DNA from: Fidelibacterota bacterium
GTDB taxonomy: Bacteria > Fidelibacterota > Marinisomatia > Marinisomatales > UBA1611
NCBI GenBank assembly: GCA_012964275.1
Contig: DTUG01000076.1
Coordinates: 6,262-15,044 of the forward strand
Direction: 5' to 3'
Length of the DNA stretch: 8,783 bases
Shown here: one piece after another, positions 1 to 6,243 of the stretch
Numbering within the stretch: position 1 is the first letter of the stretch
Layout of the letters: every line of letters begins with the position of its first letter
Notes under the pieces: model-generated
Told to the model about the DNA's origin: nothing
The model's input: only the letters and a program-made list of their open reading frames with translations
Databases searched by the model: none
Program-made: the position numbers and the translations under genes

Positions 1-38
1 AGTCAAAGACCTTCAAGGCAATACCTACGCCAAAAGCA
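1..38. repeat. 38-bp exact direct repeat, copy 1 (left window edge)
   Basis: These 38 bases are identical and in the same orientation to 2546-2583, which lies inside the DUF350-like gene. Identity stops abruptly at base 39 and could continue to the left, outside the window. Read on the minus strand, the copy encodes AFGVGIALKVFD, the first membrane segment of the DUF350-like protein. A perfect 38-base match with a sharp edge is not what an old gene duplication looks like. It suggests recent recombination, gene conversion or an assembly joint. Confidence 0.9.
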
Positions 39-85
39 TATCGCAAGTCATATACTATTGAGCGTACAATTCCATTAATATCCAT
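1..85 (-). CDS. possible truncated ORF reading into the duplicated DUF350 segment
   Basis: On the minus strand a frame is open from the stop at 125-127 to the left edge. Its only in-frame ATG is at 83-85. From there it reads MDINGIVRSIVYDLRY and then AFGVGIALKVFD, which is the part encoded by the 38-base repeat. The first 16 residues have no recognisable similarity to the intact DUF350-like protein and are too polar to match its first membrane helix. A weak AGGTG lies 11 bases before the ATG. It could be the start of a DUF350 paralogue, a recombinant fragment or a chance open frame at a chimeric joint. It is cut by the window edge and cannot be decided here. Confidence 0.2.
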   Translation of the reverse strand, partial: MDINGIVRSIVYDLRYAFGVGIALKVFD

Positions 86-280
86 GGATATTCGGGCACC
101 TATCTCTTTAACGTCATGTTTAAATTACCAAATCGGAGAACTTACCTCACGCTTTGGACTCCGCATTTAACTATGGCAACTATAAATTAGCTGCTTACCA
201 AGTTAAAAAATACAACCTATAATTACAAGGCTTATGGAAAACTGGTATAATGGCCTTATATCATCATAATTATCAAAGAC
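39..280. other. non-coding or degraded stretch
   Basis: No complete gene is visible here. The plus frame 124-222 is open without a start codon and ends in NYGNYKLAAYQVKKYNL before a stop. It has a protein-like look but is too short to identify. The minus strand is broken by stops. No hairpin followed by a T-run was seen after the DUF3228 gene, which ends at 281. The stretch could be ordinary spacer or a decayed gene remnant. Confidence 0.5.
77..92. promoter_or_regulatory. 16-bp perfect palindrome (possible operator)
   Basis: AATATCCATGGATATT is its own exact reverse complement. By chance about 0.1 such 16-base palindromes would be expected in a window of this size. It spans the ATG of the small truncated frame at 1-85. 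Palindromes of this size often bind dimeric regulators, but no regulator gene is near and the function is not shown. Confidence 0.3.
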
Positions 281-844
281 TTATCCAGATTTTAACGCTG
301 CATAATTTTGCCAAAAGTGAATGGAATTAGCCCATTCTTCAGATGAATAATGTGCCTTAGTACCGCCAGATGACTGCAATTGATTTCTCATCATCGTCAC
401 TGGTCCCAAAGGCAATTCTTCCACACTCTCAGGTATTGCGTTAATACTGATCAATTCCCAGTCGGAATCGGTTGTATGTTCGTTATTTTCCAACAGTACA
501 TCGTGGCGGTAAAGGATTAACTCTACCGATCTGGACTTTAAGGGAGTACCATTTAAAGCACGGATCTGTATATAGGGTTCCTCGAACTCTTGCCTTTTGA
601 CTACTGTTGCTTCCAGTTTTGTGTCGGGCGTTACTTCCACATAGGGGCAAAAGAATTGGTCAGCCAGTTTGGGATCTGAATCAACAATCCTTACTCCATC
701 ACGATATCCTTTTCGATAGAACCCCAATAACATCCTTACTTCTGCGTGTGCCGCAATTTTTTCAAATGTTAATGTGCTAGAATAAGTTTTACCGGTGCCT
801 TTAATCTGTCGCCGGACAAAATTATTTACTGCAACTTTCATCAT
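281..844 (-). CDS. DUF3228 family protein
   Basis: A 187-residue soluble protein with no signal peptide and no membrane segment. I recognise it as DUF3228 from the C-terminal half, in order: FEEPYIQIRA (about 87-96), VELILYRHDVL (107-117), DWELISINA (about 128-136), PVTMMRNQL (148-156), GGTKAHYSSEEWANSIHFW (160-178). The length fits that family. The biochemical function of DUF3228 is not known to me and none is assigned. Two ATG codons stand in tandem (842-844 and 839-841), and no strong Shine-Dalgarno sequence decides between them. The gene is transcribed away from the lipid-kinase gene starting at 902, with 57 bp between them, so the two may share a divergent promoter region. The frame is intact and ends in TAA. 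Family assignment is by recall of motifs, with good but not complete certainty. Confidence 0.8.
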   Translation of the reverse strand: MMKVAVNNFVRRQIKGTGKTYSSTLTFEKIAAHAEVRMLLGFYRKGYRDGVRIVDSDPKLADQFFCPYVEVTPDTKLEATVVKRQEFEEPYIQIRALNGTPLKSRSVELILYRHDVLLENNEHTTDSDWELISINAIPESVEELPLGPVTMMRNQLQSSGGTKAHYSSEEWANSIHFWQNYAALKSG

Positions 845-859
845 AAAAATTAACGAAAA

Positions 860-889
860 TTGTTACTACGTTGCAGAAACAGATATATT
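860..889 (+). promoter_or_regulatory. possible promoter of the lipid-kinase gene
   Basis: TTGTTA (860-865) and TATATT (884-889) are separated by 18 bases and resemble -35 and -10 boxes (4/6 and 5/6 matches to the sigma-70 consensus). They lie in the 57-bp gap between two divergent genes and would start transcription only a few bases before the ATG at 902, giving a very short leader. The gap is AT-rich, so chance matches are likely. Confidence 0.3.
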
Positions 890-901
890 CGGATAATTTA
901 A

Positions 902-2383
902 ATGATGGATTTTCCGATTTGGCAACCCTTCAACAGCGAATGGTGGACGTTTGTCATTGTATTCTTGGCTATTCTTTTCCTGGTCGGAATTAGCGAAATA
1001 ACGCACCAGCTAAAATTATGGACCAGTGAAACTAATCGTAAGATTGTCCACATTATTGTAGGCCTATTAGTTTCTATTACCCCATTGATATTCAAAACTT
1101 CTACACATCCAGCTATCCTTGCACTGATATTTGTGTTATTGAATGGATTTGCAATAGCAAGCGGTTCATTTGATGGGATACACTCCCAGGAACGTGTATC
1201 GTATGGGACAGTATTCTTTCCCTTAGGTTTCTTAATTACCGTATTATGTTTCTGGAATCATCCAATTTATATCATTATTGCTATGGTAATTATGGCCCTG
1301 GGAGACCCATTGGCCGCTTTTGTGGGCCAGAATATTAATAATCCTAAAAAGTATATAATCTGGGCAGAAACAAAATCATTTGAAGGGTCAATTGCAATGC
1401 TGGTTAGCTCAATATTCCTTACCTGGGGATTATCTTTGTTCTTTTTTCCTGAGAAGCAAGCATCCTTTCATATAATGCTGGCTGTAGTGACGGGTATAAC
1501 CGCTACGATAGCCGAGGGGATCAGTTATCGAGGTTCAGATAATTTATCTGTCCCAATCCTTGTCATTTTATTCATGGAACTTTTCATATTAAAGACTGAG
1601 TCAGGAATGGCGCTTGAATATATTAAAGGTGTTTTGCCAATTATTTTTATATTCATCATAGCTTACCGAAAGAACTCTCTATCAGAGAATGGATTGATGG
1701 GCGGTATAATTATGGGGCTACTTGTATTCGGTTTTGGAGGTATTTTATATCTTGCACCTTTATTCATTTTTTTTATTCTATCATCTTTTCTTAGTCATAT
1801 AACTAATAGCAAGGTACTCCATCAGGCTAAAAGTCTCCGGCGAAACATCGTCCAAGTATATGCAAATGGCGGTATCGCTCTGCTTTTGGTTATAATGGAT
1901 CATTTTAACCCGCAGCCATGGATTTATGCAGCTTTTCTGGCATCGGTCGCTGCGGCTACAGCGGACACCTGGGGCACTGAAATTGGCCGGCTATCTTCAA
2001 AGAACCCTGTTGATATCATCACATTTCAGCCCCTGCAAATGGGTGAATCAGGCGGCATTACATTGGTTGGGACATTAGGTTCTTTTGCCGGTGCTATAAT
2101 CATAGGTATTACCGGGTATTTATTTGGTATCTCTCATATAATTATATTTTTCATTATTACTGCTGGATTCTTATCCGCCATATTTGATTCAATTATGGGC
2201 GCGACGGTTCAGGCTCGTTTCATTTTTCCCCTTACAGGTAAAATATCAGAAAAAAAGATAATAAACGATCAAAAGGGGTATCTATATACAGGCTGGCATG
2301 GGATAGATAATGATATAGTTAATATATTTTGTACATCCTGTGGTCCATGCCTTTTAATTATATTTCTGAATTATATGAAATAA
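902..2383 (+). CDS. fused isoprenoid-alcohol kinase (dolichol/phytol kinase-like) and DUF92 prenyl-phosphate kinase-like membrane protein
   Basis: A 493-residue polytopic membrane protein made of two families. Residues about 1-255 resemble CTP-dependent dolichol/phytol kinases (SEC59/VTE5) and phosphatidate cytidylyltransferases: RKIVH (46-50), YG (101-102), GDPLAAFVG (134-142), KSFEGS (158-163), and E205 with SDNLSVP (212-218). Residues about 260-493 are a DUF92 domain, the family of plant VTE6: RRNIVQVYANGG (313-324), AATADTWGTEIG (351-362), GGITLVGTLGSFAGA (384-398), FDSIMGATVQ (428-437), WHGIDNDIVNI (465-475). In plants VTE5 phosphorylates phytol and VTE6 phosphorylates phytyl phosphate. 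The inference is that this one protein carries out both steps on some prenyl alcohol (phytol, geranylgeraniol or a polyprenol) in the membrane. The substrate cannot be read from the sequence. The start is at tandem ATG codons 902/905 with only a weak SD, and a terminator follows immediately. Confidence 0.85.
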   Translation: MMDFPIWQPFNSEWWTFVIVFLAILFLVGISEITHQLKLWTSETNRKIVHIIVGLLVSITPLIFKTSTHPAILALIFVLLNGFAIASGSFDGIHSQERVSYGTVFFPLGFLITVLCFWNHPIYIIIAMVIMALGDPLAAFVGQNINNPKKYIIWAETKSFEGSIAMLVSSIFLTWGLSLFFFPEKQASFHIMLAVVTGITATIAEGISYRGSDNLSVPILVILFMELFILKTESGMALEYIKGVLPIIFIFIIAYRKNSLSENGLMGGIIMGLLVFGFGGILYLAPLFIFFILSSFLSHITNSKVLHQAKSLRRNIVQVYANGGIALLLVIMDHFNPQPWIYAAFLASVAAATADTWGTEIGRLSSKNPVDIITFQPLQMGESGGITLVGTLGSFAGAIIIGITGYLFGISHIIIFFIITAGFLSAIFDSIMGATVQARFIFPLTGKISEKKIINDQKGYLYTGWHGIDNDIVNIFCTSCGPCLLIIFLNYMK

Positions 2384-2410
2384 AAAGGCCCCGGAATCGG
2401 GGCGTTTTTA
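2382..2410. terminator. bidirectional rho-independent terminator
   Basis: A 6-bp GC stem, GCCCCG (2388-2393) and CGGGGC (2398-2403), closes a GAAT loop. It is flanked by AAAAA (2382-2386) and TTTTT (2405-2409), so it works as a hairpin plus U-run in both directions. It sits between two convergent genes. The TAA stop of the lipid-kinase gene (2381-2383) runs into its left A-tract, and the DUF350-like gene ends at 2430 from the other side. It insulates the two transcription units. Confidence 0.9.
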
Positions 2411-2429
2411 TTAGAAGCGGTCTTGGTGA

Positions 2430-2666
2430 TTAAATCACCTTATGAACAAGCAGGCCAACCATGACAATCAGAGAAATAAAAATCAAAGAAACACCCATGT
2501 TTCCTTTCTTTATTTCTTCCCATTCTTCTATGTCAGTAGACAGCCAGTCAAAGACCTTCAAGGCAATACCTACGCCAAAAGCAAAACCAACTGCTGCCGC
2601 AATGGACCAGCCAACGGCTCGCAGGTATTCTAACAATATACCTTTTAGTGAAAGTGGATCTAGCAT
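2430..2666 (-). CDS. small DUF350-like membrane protein
   Basis: A 78-residue protein with two predicted membrane helices (about 15-36 and 57-76). Between them is an acidic/basic loop with the pattern LKVFDWL...EEWEEIKKGNMGVSLIFISLIV. The FD followed by E-x-x-KGN and a small-residue helix is the typical DUF350 signature. Full DUF350 proteins usually carry two such modules, so this is a single-module version. The function of the family is not established. The ATG at 2664-2666 is well supported: the upstream gene's stop codon is part of TAAGGAGGTATAATG, so an excellent SD overlaps that stop and the two genes should be translated together. The gene is last in the leftward cluster and is followed by the bidirectional terminator. 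Bases 2546-2583 are duplicated at the left window edge. Confidence 0.75.
   Translation of the reverse strand: MLDPLSLKGILLEYLRAVGWSIAAAVGFAFGVGIALKVFDWLSTDIEEWEEIKKGNMGVSLIFISLIVMVGLLVHKVI
2546..2583. repeat. 38-bp exact direct repeat, copy 2 (inside DUF350-like gene)
   Basis: This is the second copy of the 38-base segment found at 1-38. Here it sits in an intact gene (2430-2666, minus) and encodes part of its first membrane helix and the following LKVFD. Because the surrounding gene is intact, this copy is probably the original and the one at the left edge the displaced copy. Confidence 0.9.
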
Positions 2667-2675
2667 TATACCTCC

Positions 2676-3113
2676 TTATAGTATTTCCAAATTTATTTGT
2701 TGCATAAATTCTATTGATTCCATCCGTCCTTCGGCTAATGCTATGGCCATATCGGTCGGACAACTTGCTTCAAAGATTATTTTTTCCCCCTTTGACGCCG
2801 GCACGTTTACCTGCACCATTATAGTTTTCGGAAGATATGCATTTGCTAATTTAAGAGCCTGCTGGTGGGAAACTGCCTGCCCAGCAGATGCGAATCCTAC
2901 CAATATCACCATTTCAAAATCATTTCTTCTACTATCGAGCGTCAGTAAAAATAATTCATCCCCAAAATCCATATTGGCTGCGTCAACAGGTACACGGTAG
3001 GCCAAGCAGACACTCTTTACTTTCTTTTTAAAGGCATAGTTCGCAAAAACCCCATCCAGTGTCAACGCACCAAAACAAATTAGAATGATAAGGGTTTTTC
3101 GGGTTTTCAACAC
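2676..3113 (-). CDS. hypothetical exported or membrane-anchored protein
   Basis: A 145-residue protein of unknown family. The N-terminus has a basic start (KTRK) and a hydrophobic stretch (about 8-24, TLIILICFGALTLDGVFA), so it is a signal peptide or single anchor. The remaining ~120 residues form a mixed soluble domain with C36 and C118 as the only cysteines after that segment, which could pair outside the cytoplasm. Its C-terminal part (VNVPASKGEKIIFEASCPTD) looks like beta structure followed by a helix. The start is GTG at 3111-3113 with no good SD. TTG at 3108-3110 is an alternative, and the first in-frame ATG would remove the signal sequence. Nine bases separate its stop from the start of the DUF350-like gene, with an SD spanning the junction, so the two probably work together. 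I do not recognise a function. Confidence 0.7.
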   Translation of the reverse strand: MLKTRKTLIILICFGALTLDGVFANYAFKKKVKSVCLAYRVPVDAANMDFGDELFLLTLDSRRNDFEMVILVGFASAGQAVSHQQALKLANAYLPKTIMVQVNVPASKGEKIIFEASCPTDMAIALAEGRMESIEFMQQINLEIL

Positions 3114-3168
3114 TATGATATAATAAACTAATGCTGAGTTTACTCGATACCTATTCGGGCAATCAAGA

Positions 3169-4371
3169 CTAAAATATTAATTCTCCAGATTTTATAACGG
3201 ACCGAATAGGGTGATCTGAAACAATATAAGGTATTTGAACCAACCGTTCTATATCCCAAATGACCAAATCAGCCTGCTTACCAATCTCAATTGAACCAAC
3301 CTTATCTTCCACCTGTAGTGATTTTGCCGAAGTAAATGTGGCAGCTTGCACTGCACTCATAACATCCATTTTCATAAATATGCATGAAAGAGCAATAATA
3401 AACGGCATAGATTGGATATAACAACTGCCCGGGTTAAAATCAGTTGCCAAGGCAATATCCACACCTGCATCCTCAAATTTCTTTAAGGGTGCGTAATCTG
3501 AACTACCCAAAAAGAAGGTAGTTCCAGGCAGCAGAATCGCAATAACACCAGCTTCCGCAATGGCTTCAATACCTGCATCGCTTACATTCATGAGATGATC
3601 TGCTGAAATGACACCTAATTCTGCCGCTAATTCCGCCGCACTTGAATTTTCAAATTCATCAGCATGCAGCCTGGGAGTTAAACCTTTTTTTGTACCTTCT
3701 GACAGGATACGGCGGGTCTGGTCAATGGTAAAATATCCATTTTCGCAAAATACATCATTAAATTTAGCTATTCCTTGTTGAGCCACCGCAGGCAGCATCT
3801 CATTGCAGATCAGATTTACATAATCATCCGGGTTATCTTTGAACTCATGTGGGATAGCATGTGCACCCATAAATGTAGCAATCATATCGATCTTGTGTCT
3901 CTTATTAACTTCATCTATTACTTTAAGTGATTTTATCTCAGACTCAGTATTTAAGCCATATCCGGATTTGGCTTCTACGGTTGTTGTGCCCATAGAAAGG
4001 AACCGATCCATCCGGGATAATACGCGACTAAAAAGTTCACTCTCTGATGCATGTCTCACATCATCAACACTATTTATGATCCCGCCGCCTGCGGCAGCGA
4101 TCTCTTCATAGGTAGCTCCCTTTAGCCGCATTGTGAACTCGTTTTCTCTTCCATTTAGGAAAACCGGATGTGTGTGGGCATCCACAAACCCGGGAGTTAC
4201 AAGTTTTCCACTGCAGTCGATTTGCTTATTTGTACTATTCACTCTATGTCCAATTTCCGCTATGACACCATCATTAATGGCAATTTCCACATTATCCCGG
4301 GTTTCCATTCCTCTGGTTTCAGAGTTGTAGGATACTAACTGACCTATATTGGTTAGTTGTAAATCTGACAT
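3169..4371 (-). CDS. hutI: imidazolonepropionase (EC 3.5.2.7)
   Basis: The third enzyme of histidine degradation, hydrolysing 4-imidazolone-5-propionate to N-formimino-L-glutamate in the cytoplasm. The 400-residue length is normal. It belongs to the amidohydrolase superfamily: metal ligands H66 and H68 (DAHTHPVF), H236 (LHADEF) and D311 (ATDFNPGSC), with likely catalytic E239 and H259 (SADHL). These keep the spacing of the B. subtilis enzyme. GRENEF (74-79), SGYGL (136-140) and MGAHAIPHE (168-176) are conserved substrate-side segments. The C-terminus has the small beta domain typical of the family (GKQADLVIWD). No key residue is missing. The ATG at 4369-4371 has only a weak GAG upstream. It follows hutU by 65 bp in the same orientation, so a hut operon is likely. 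Confidence 0.97.
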   Translation of the reverse strand: MSDLQLTNIGQLVSYNSETRGMETRDNVEIAINDGVIAEIGHRVNSTNKQIDCSGKLVTPGFVDAHTHPVFLNGRENEFTMRLKGATYEEIAAAGGGIINSVDDVRHASESELFSRVLSRMDRFLSMGTTTVEAKSGYGLNTESEIKSLKVIDEVNKRHKIDMIATFMGAHAIPHEFKDNPDDYVNLICNEMLPAVAQQGIAKFNDVFCENGYFTIDQTRRILSEGTKKGLTPRLHADEFENSSAAELAAELGVISADHLMNVSDAGIEAIAEAGVIAILLPGTTFFLGSSDYAPLKKFEDAGVDIALATDFNPGSCYIQSMPFIIALSCIFMKMDVMSAVQAATFTSAKSLQVEDKVGSIEIGKQADLVIWDIERLVQIPYIVSDHPIRSVIKSGELIF

Positions 4372-4436
4372 TTCTCAATTTGGAGGTAGAAAATATACAT
4401 TAGCAGCCTATCTGTCATTAAATCCTCGATTAATTG

Positions 4437-6089
4437 TCACTTCATCATGGGAATATCTACACCCCATTTATGAGCATTTTCGATTGCCTGCTGATATCCC
4501 GCATCAGCGTGGCGAAAGATACCTGATCCAGGATCATTGGTCAGGACACACTGTAGGCGATTAGCCATTTCAGCAGTGCCATCTGCAACAATCACCTGTC
4601 CGGCATGGATAGCATAGCCCATCCCAACACCACCTCCTTGGTGAATAGACACCCATGATGCGCCGCTAGCTGTATTCAATAATGCATTCAATAAAGGCCA
4701 GTCGGCCACCGCGTCTGTTCCATCTTTCATGGATTCCGTTTCGCGGTTAGGCGATGCTACCGAACCACAGTCTAAGTGATCTCGACCTATCACAATGGGT
4801 GCTTCCAGATCACCATCAGCGACCAACTGATTTATCGCTAATCCAAACTTGGCTCTATCCCCATATCCAAGCCAACAGATCCTGGATGGGAGTCCCTGAA
4901 ACTGGACTTTTTCCTGGGCCATCTTAATCCAATGACAGAGAGCATCATCGTCAGGGAACATTTCTAAGACAAGTTCATCGGTCCGATATATATCTTCAGG
5001 GGAACCTGAAAGAGCTACCCACCTGAATGGTCCTTTCCCCTCACAAAACAGTGGGCGAATATACGCCGGTACAAAACCTGGAAGATCAAACGCATTTTTC
5101 ACTCCGGCCTTCACTGCCTGTGCCCGTATATTATTTCCATAGTCAAAAGCAATCGCACCTTCTGCTTTTAAATCAAGGATACCTTGGACGTGTTCGCCCA
5201 TAGCCCTAATACTTTCTTTGACATATGTTTTTGCATCCGTGTTACGTAGATCAAGTGCAGCCTCAAGGGTCATCCCATTGGGAATATACCCATCTAGCTC
5301 ATCATGGGCAGATGTCTGGTCTGTTACCAAATCTGGTATAATGCCTTTTCGGGCGAATTCTGGTACAATATCAGCCGCGTTGCCTAATAGTCCTATACTG
5401 AGCGGTTTTTTAGTATTTATGGCATTCTGTGCCCAATCCAGCGCTTCTTTAAGGCTATCCGTAGATTTATTTAGGTACTGCGTTTCAAGACGTCTCGTTA
5501 TTCGATTTGGATCCACTTCGATGCAAATCACCACACCACCGGCCATGGTAACAGCCAGCGGCTGTGCTCCACCCATACCGCCCAATCCCGCTGTTAATAC
5601 CAGTTTTCCAGCCAGTGTATCCACATTCCAGTGAGTTCTAGCTGCTGCAATAAATGTTTCATAAGTGCCCTGCAAAATTCCTTGTGTGCCAATATAGATC
5701 CAACTGCCGGCGGTCATCTGGCCATACATCATCAATCCAAGTCTCTCAAGTTCATTAAAATGCTCCCATGTAGCCCAGTTTGGAACTAGATTGGAGTTAG
5801 CTATGAGAACTCGGGGGGACCAGCTATGGGTTTTTGCCACGCCTACTGGTTTTCCAGATTGGACTAATAGCGTTTCATCTGGTTCCAATCTTCTTAGCGT
5901 ATCTAGAATAGCATCAAAACATTCCCAGTTTCGAGCTGCTTTACCCTTTCCGCCATATACGATCAATTCTTCAGGTATTTCCGCTACATCTGAATGAAGG
6001 TTATGCTGGATCATTCGGTAGGCCGCTTCTATCTGCCAGTTTTTACAAGTAATGTCTGATCCAGTTGGGGGCAATATTGTTCTGGTCAT
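4437..6089 (-). CDS. hutU: urocanate hydratase (EC 4.2.1.49)
   Basis: The second enzyme of histidine degradation, adding water to urocanate to give 4-imidazolone-5-propionate with a tightly bound NAD+. The 550 residues match the family length (about 555). The NAD-binding Rossmann motif is GLGGMGGAQPLAVTMAGG (168-185). Other family signatures are YGGKGKAARN (45-54), GQMTAGSWIYIGTQGI (123-138), DQTSAHDELDGYIP (257-270) and PSRICWLGYGDRAK (401-414), where C405 corresponds to the active-site cysteine (Cys410 in Pseudomonas). SIHQGGGVGMGYAIHAGQV (481-499) is also present. All appear intact. The start ATG at 6087-6089 is preceded by AAGGA ten bases upstream. hutI follows, and hutH is not in the window. 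The 154-bp gap in front of it is the likely hut control region. Confidence 0.98.
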   Translation of the reverse strand: MTRTILPPTGSDITCKNWQIEAAYRMIQHNLHSDVAEIPEELIVYGGKGKAARNWECFDAILDTLRRLEPDETLLVQSGKPVGVAKTHSWSPRVLIANSNLVPNWATWEHFNELERLGLMMYGQMTAGSWIYIGTQGILQGTYETFIAAARTHWNVDTLAGKLVLTAGLGGMGGAQPLAVTMAGGVVICIEVDPNRITRRLETQYLNKSTDSLKEALDWAQNAINTKKPLSIGLLGNAADIVPEFARKGIIPDLVTDQTSAHDELDGYIPNGMTLEAALDLRNTDAKTYVKESIRAMGEHVQGILDLKAEGAIAFDYGNNIRAQAVKAGVKNAFDLPGFVPAYIRPLFCEGKGPFRWVALSGSPEDIYRTDELVLEMFPDDDALCHWIKMAQEKVQFQGLPSRICWLGYGDRAKFGLAINQLVADGDLEAPIVIGRDHLDCGSVASPNRETESMKDGTDAVADWPLLNALLNTASGASWVSIHQGGGVGMGYAIHAGQVIVADGTAEMANRLQCVLTNDPGSGIFRHADAGYQQAIENAHKWGVDIPMMK

Positions 6090-6102
6090 AGAAATTAATT
6101 CC

Positions 6103-6138
6103 TTAGCAGTGATAGAATTTATGGAAGTTTTCTTTCAT
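6103..6138 (-). CDS. possible short leader ORF upstream of hutU
   Basis: An ATG at 6136-6138, 12-18 bases after the likely transcription start, opens an 11-codon frame, MKENFHKFYHC. Its TAA stop forms part of the AAGGA Shine-Dalgarno of hutU. Two of the eleven codons are histidine. A leader peptide coupling translation to hutU is conceivable, but so short a frame arises easily by chance, its SD is weak (GAG), and no attenuator hairpin is evident. Confidence 0.15.
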   Translation of the reverse strand: MKENFHKFYHC

Positions 6139-6156
6139 GGTTCTCAAGCAGGATTT

Positions 6157-6195
6157 ATTATAATACCTTACAAACGATGGGCATTTGAAACGATG
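6157..6195 (-). promoter_or_regulatory. possible hut promoter with a direct-repeat operator
   Basis: On the minus strand a TATAAT (6157-6162) lies about 70 bases before the hutU ATG. Just upstream the octamer CATCGTTT occurs twice (6172-6179 and 6188-6195), its starts exactly 16 bases apart, covering the place where the -35 box should be. No good TTGACA is present at 16-18 bp, which fits a promoter helped by an activator bound to direct repeats. This is inference: the region is AT-rich and both elements are short. Confidence 0.3.
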
Positions 6196-6243
6196 TGAAT
6201 AAAATAGTAACCAGTAATATTACTTTTTAAAACCCAGCGTGAA

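Noticed and set aside
124..222. Plus-strand open stretch ending NYGNYKLAAYQVKKYNL
   Set aside because: It has no start codon, an upstream stop at 121-123, only 32 codons and no recognisable family. It may be a decayed gene end but cannot be supported.
2461..3000. 179-codon open frame on the plus strand
   Set aside because: It is a shadow of the two minus-strand genes below it, which have a signal peptide, membrane helices and a coupled SD. The plus frame has low-complexity Ser/Pro/Ala content typical of antisense frames.
3134..3143. GAGTTTACTC inverted repeat between hutI and the exported unknown gene
   Set aside because: The stem is only 4 bp and has no T-run, so it does not qualify as a terminator.
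4389..4419. ATGACA and TATTTT with a 17-bp spacer on the minus strand between hutU and hutI
   Set aside because: The boxes match the consensus only loosely in an AT-rich 65-bp gap. An internal promoter is possible but not supported enough to list.
5218..5634. 138-codon open frame on the plus strand inside hutU
   Set aside because: It lies wholly within the strongly conserved urocanate hydratase gene and has no features of its own.
6213..6224. AGTAATATTACT palindrome followed by T residues on the plus strand, between the GHL10 gene and hutU
   Set aside because: It has almost no GC, the T-run is on the wrong side for the leftward genes, and 12-base palindromes are expected about twice by chance in this window.
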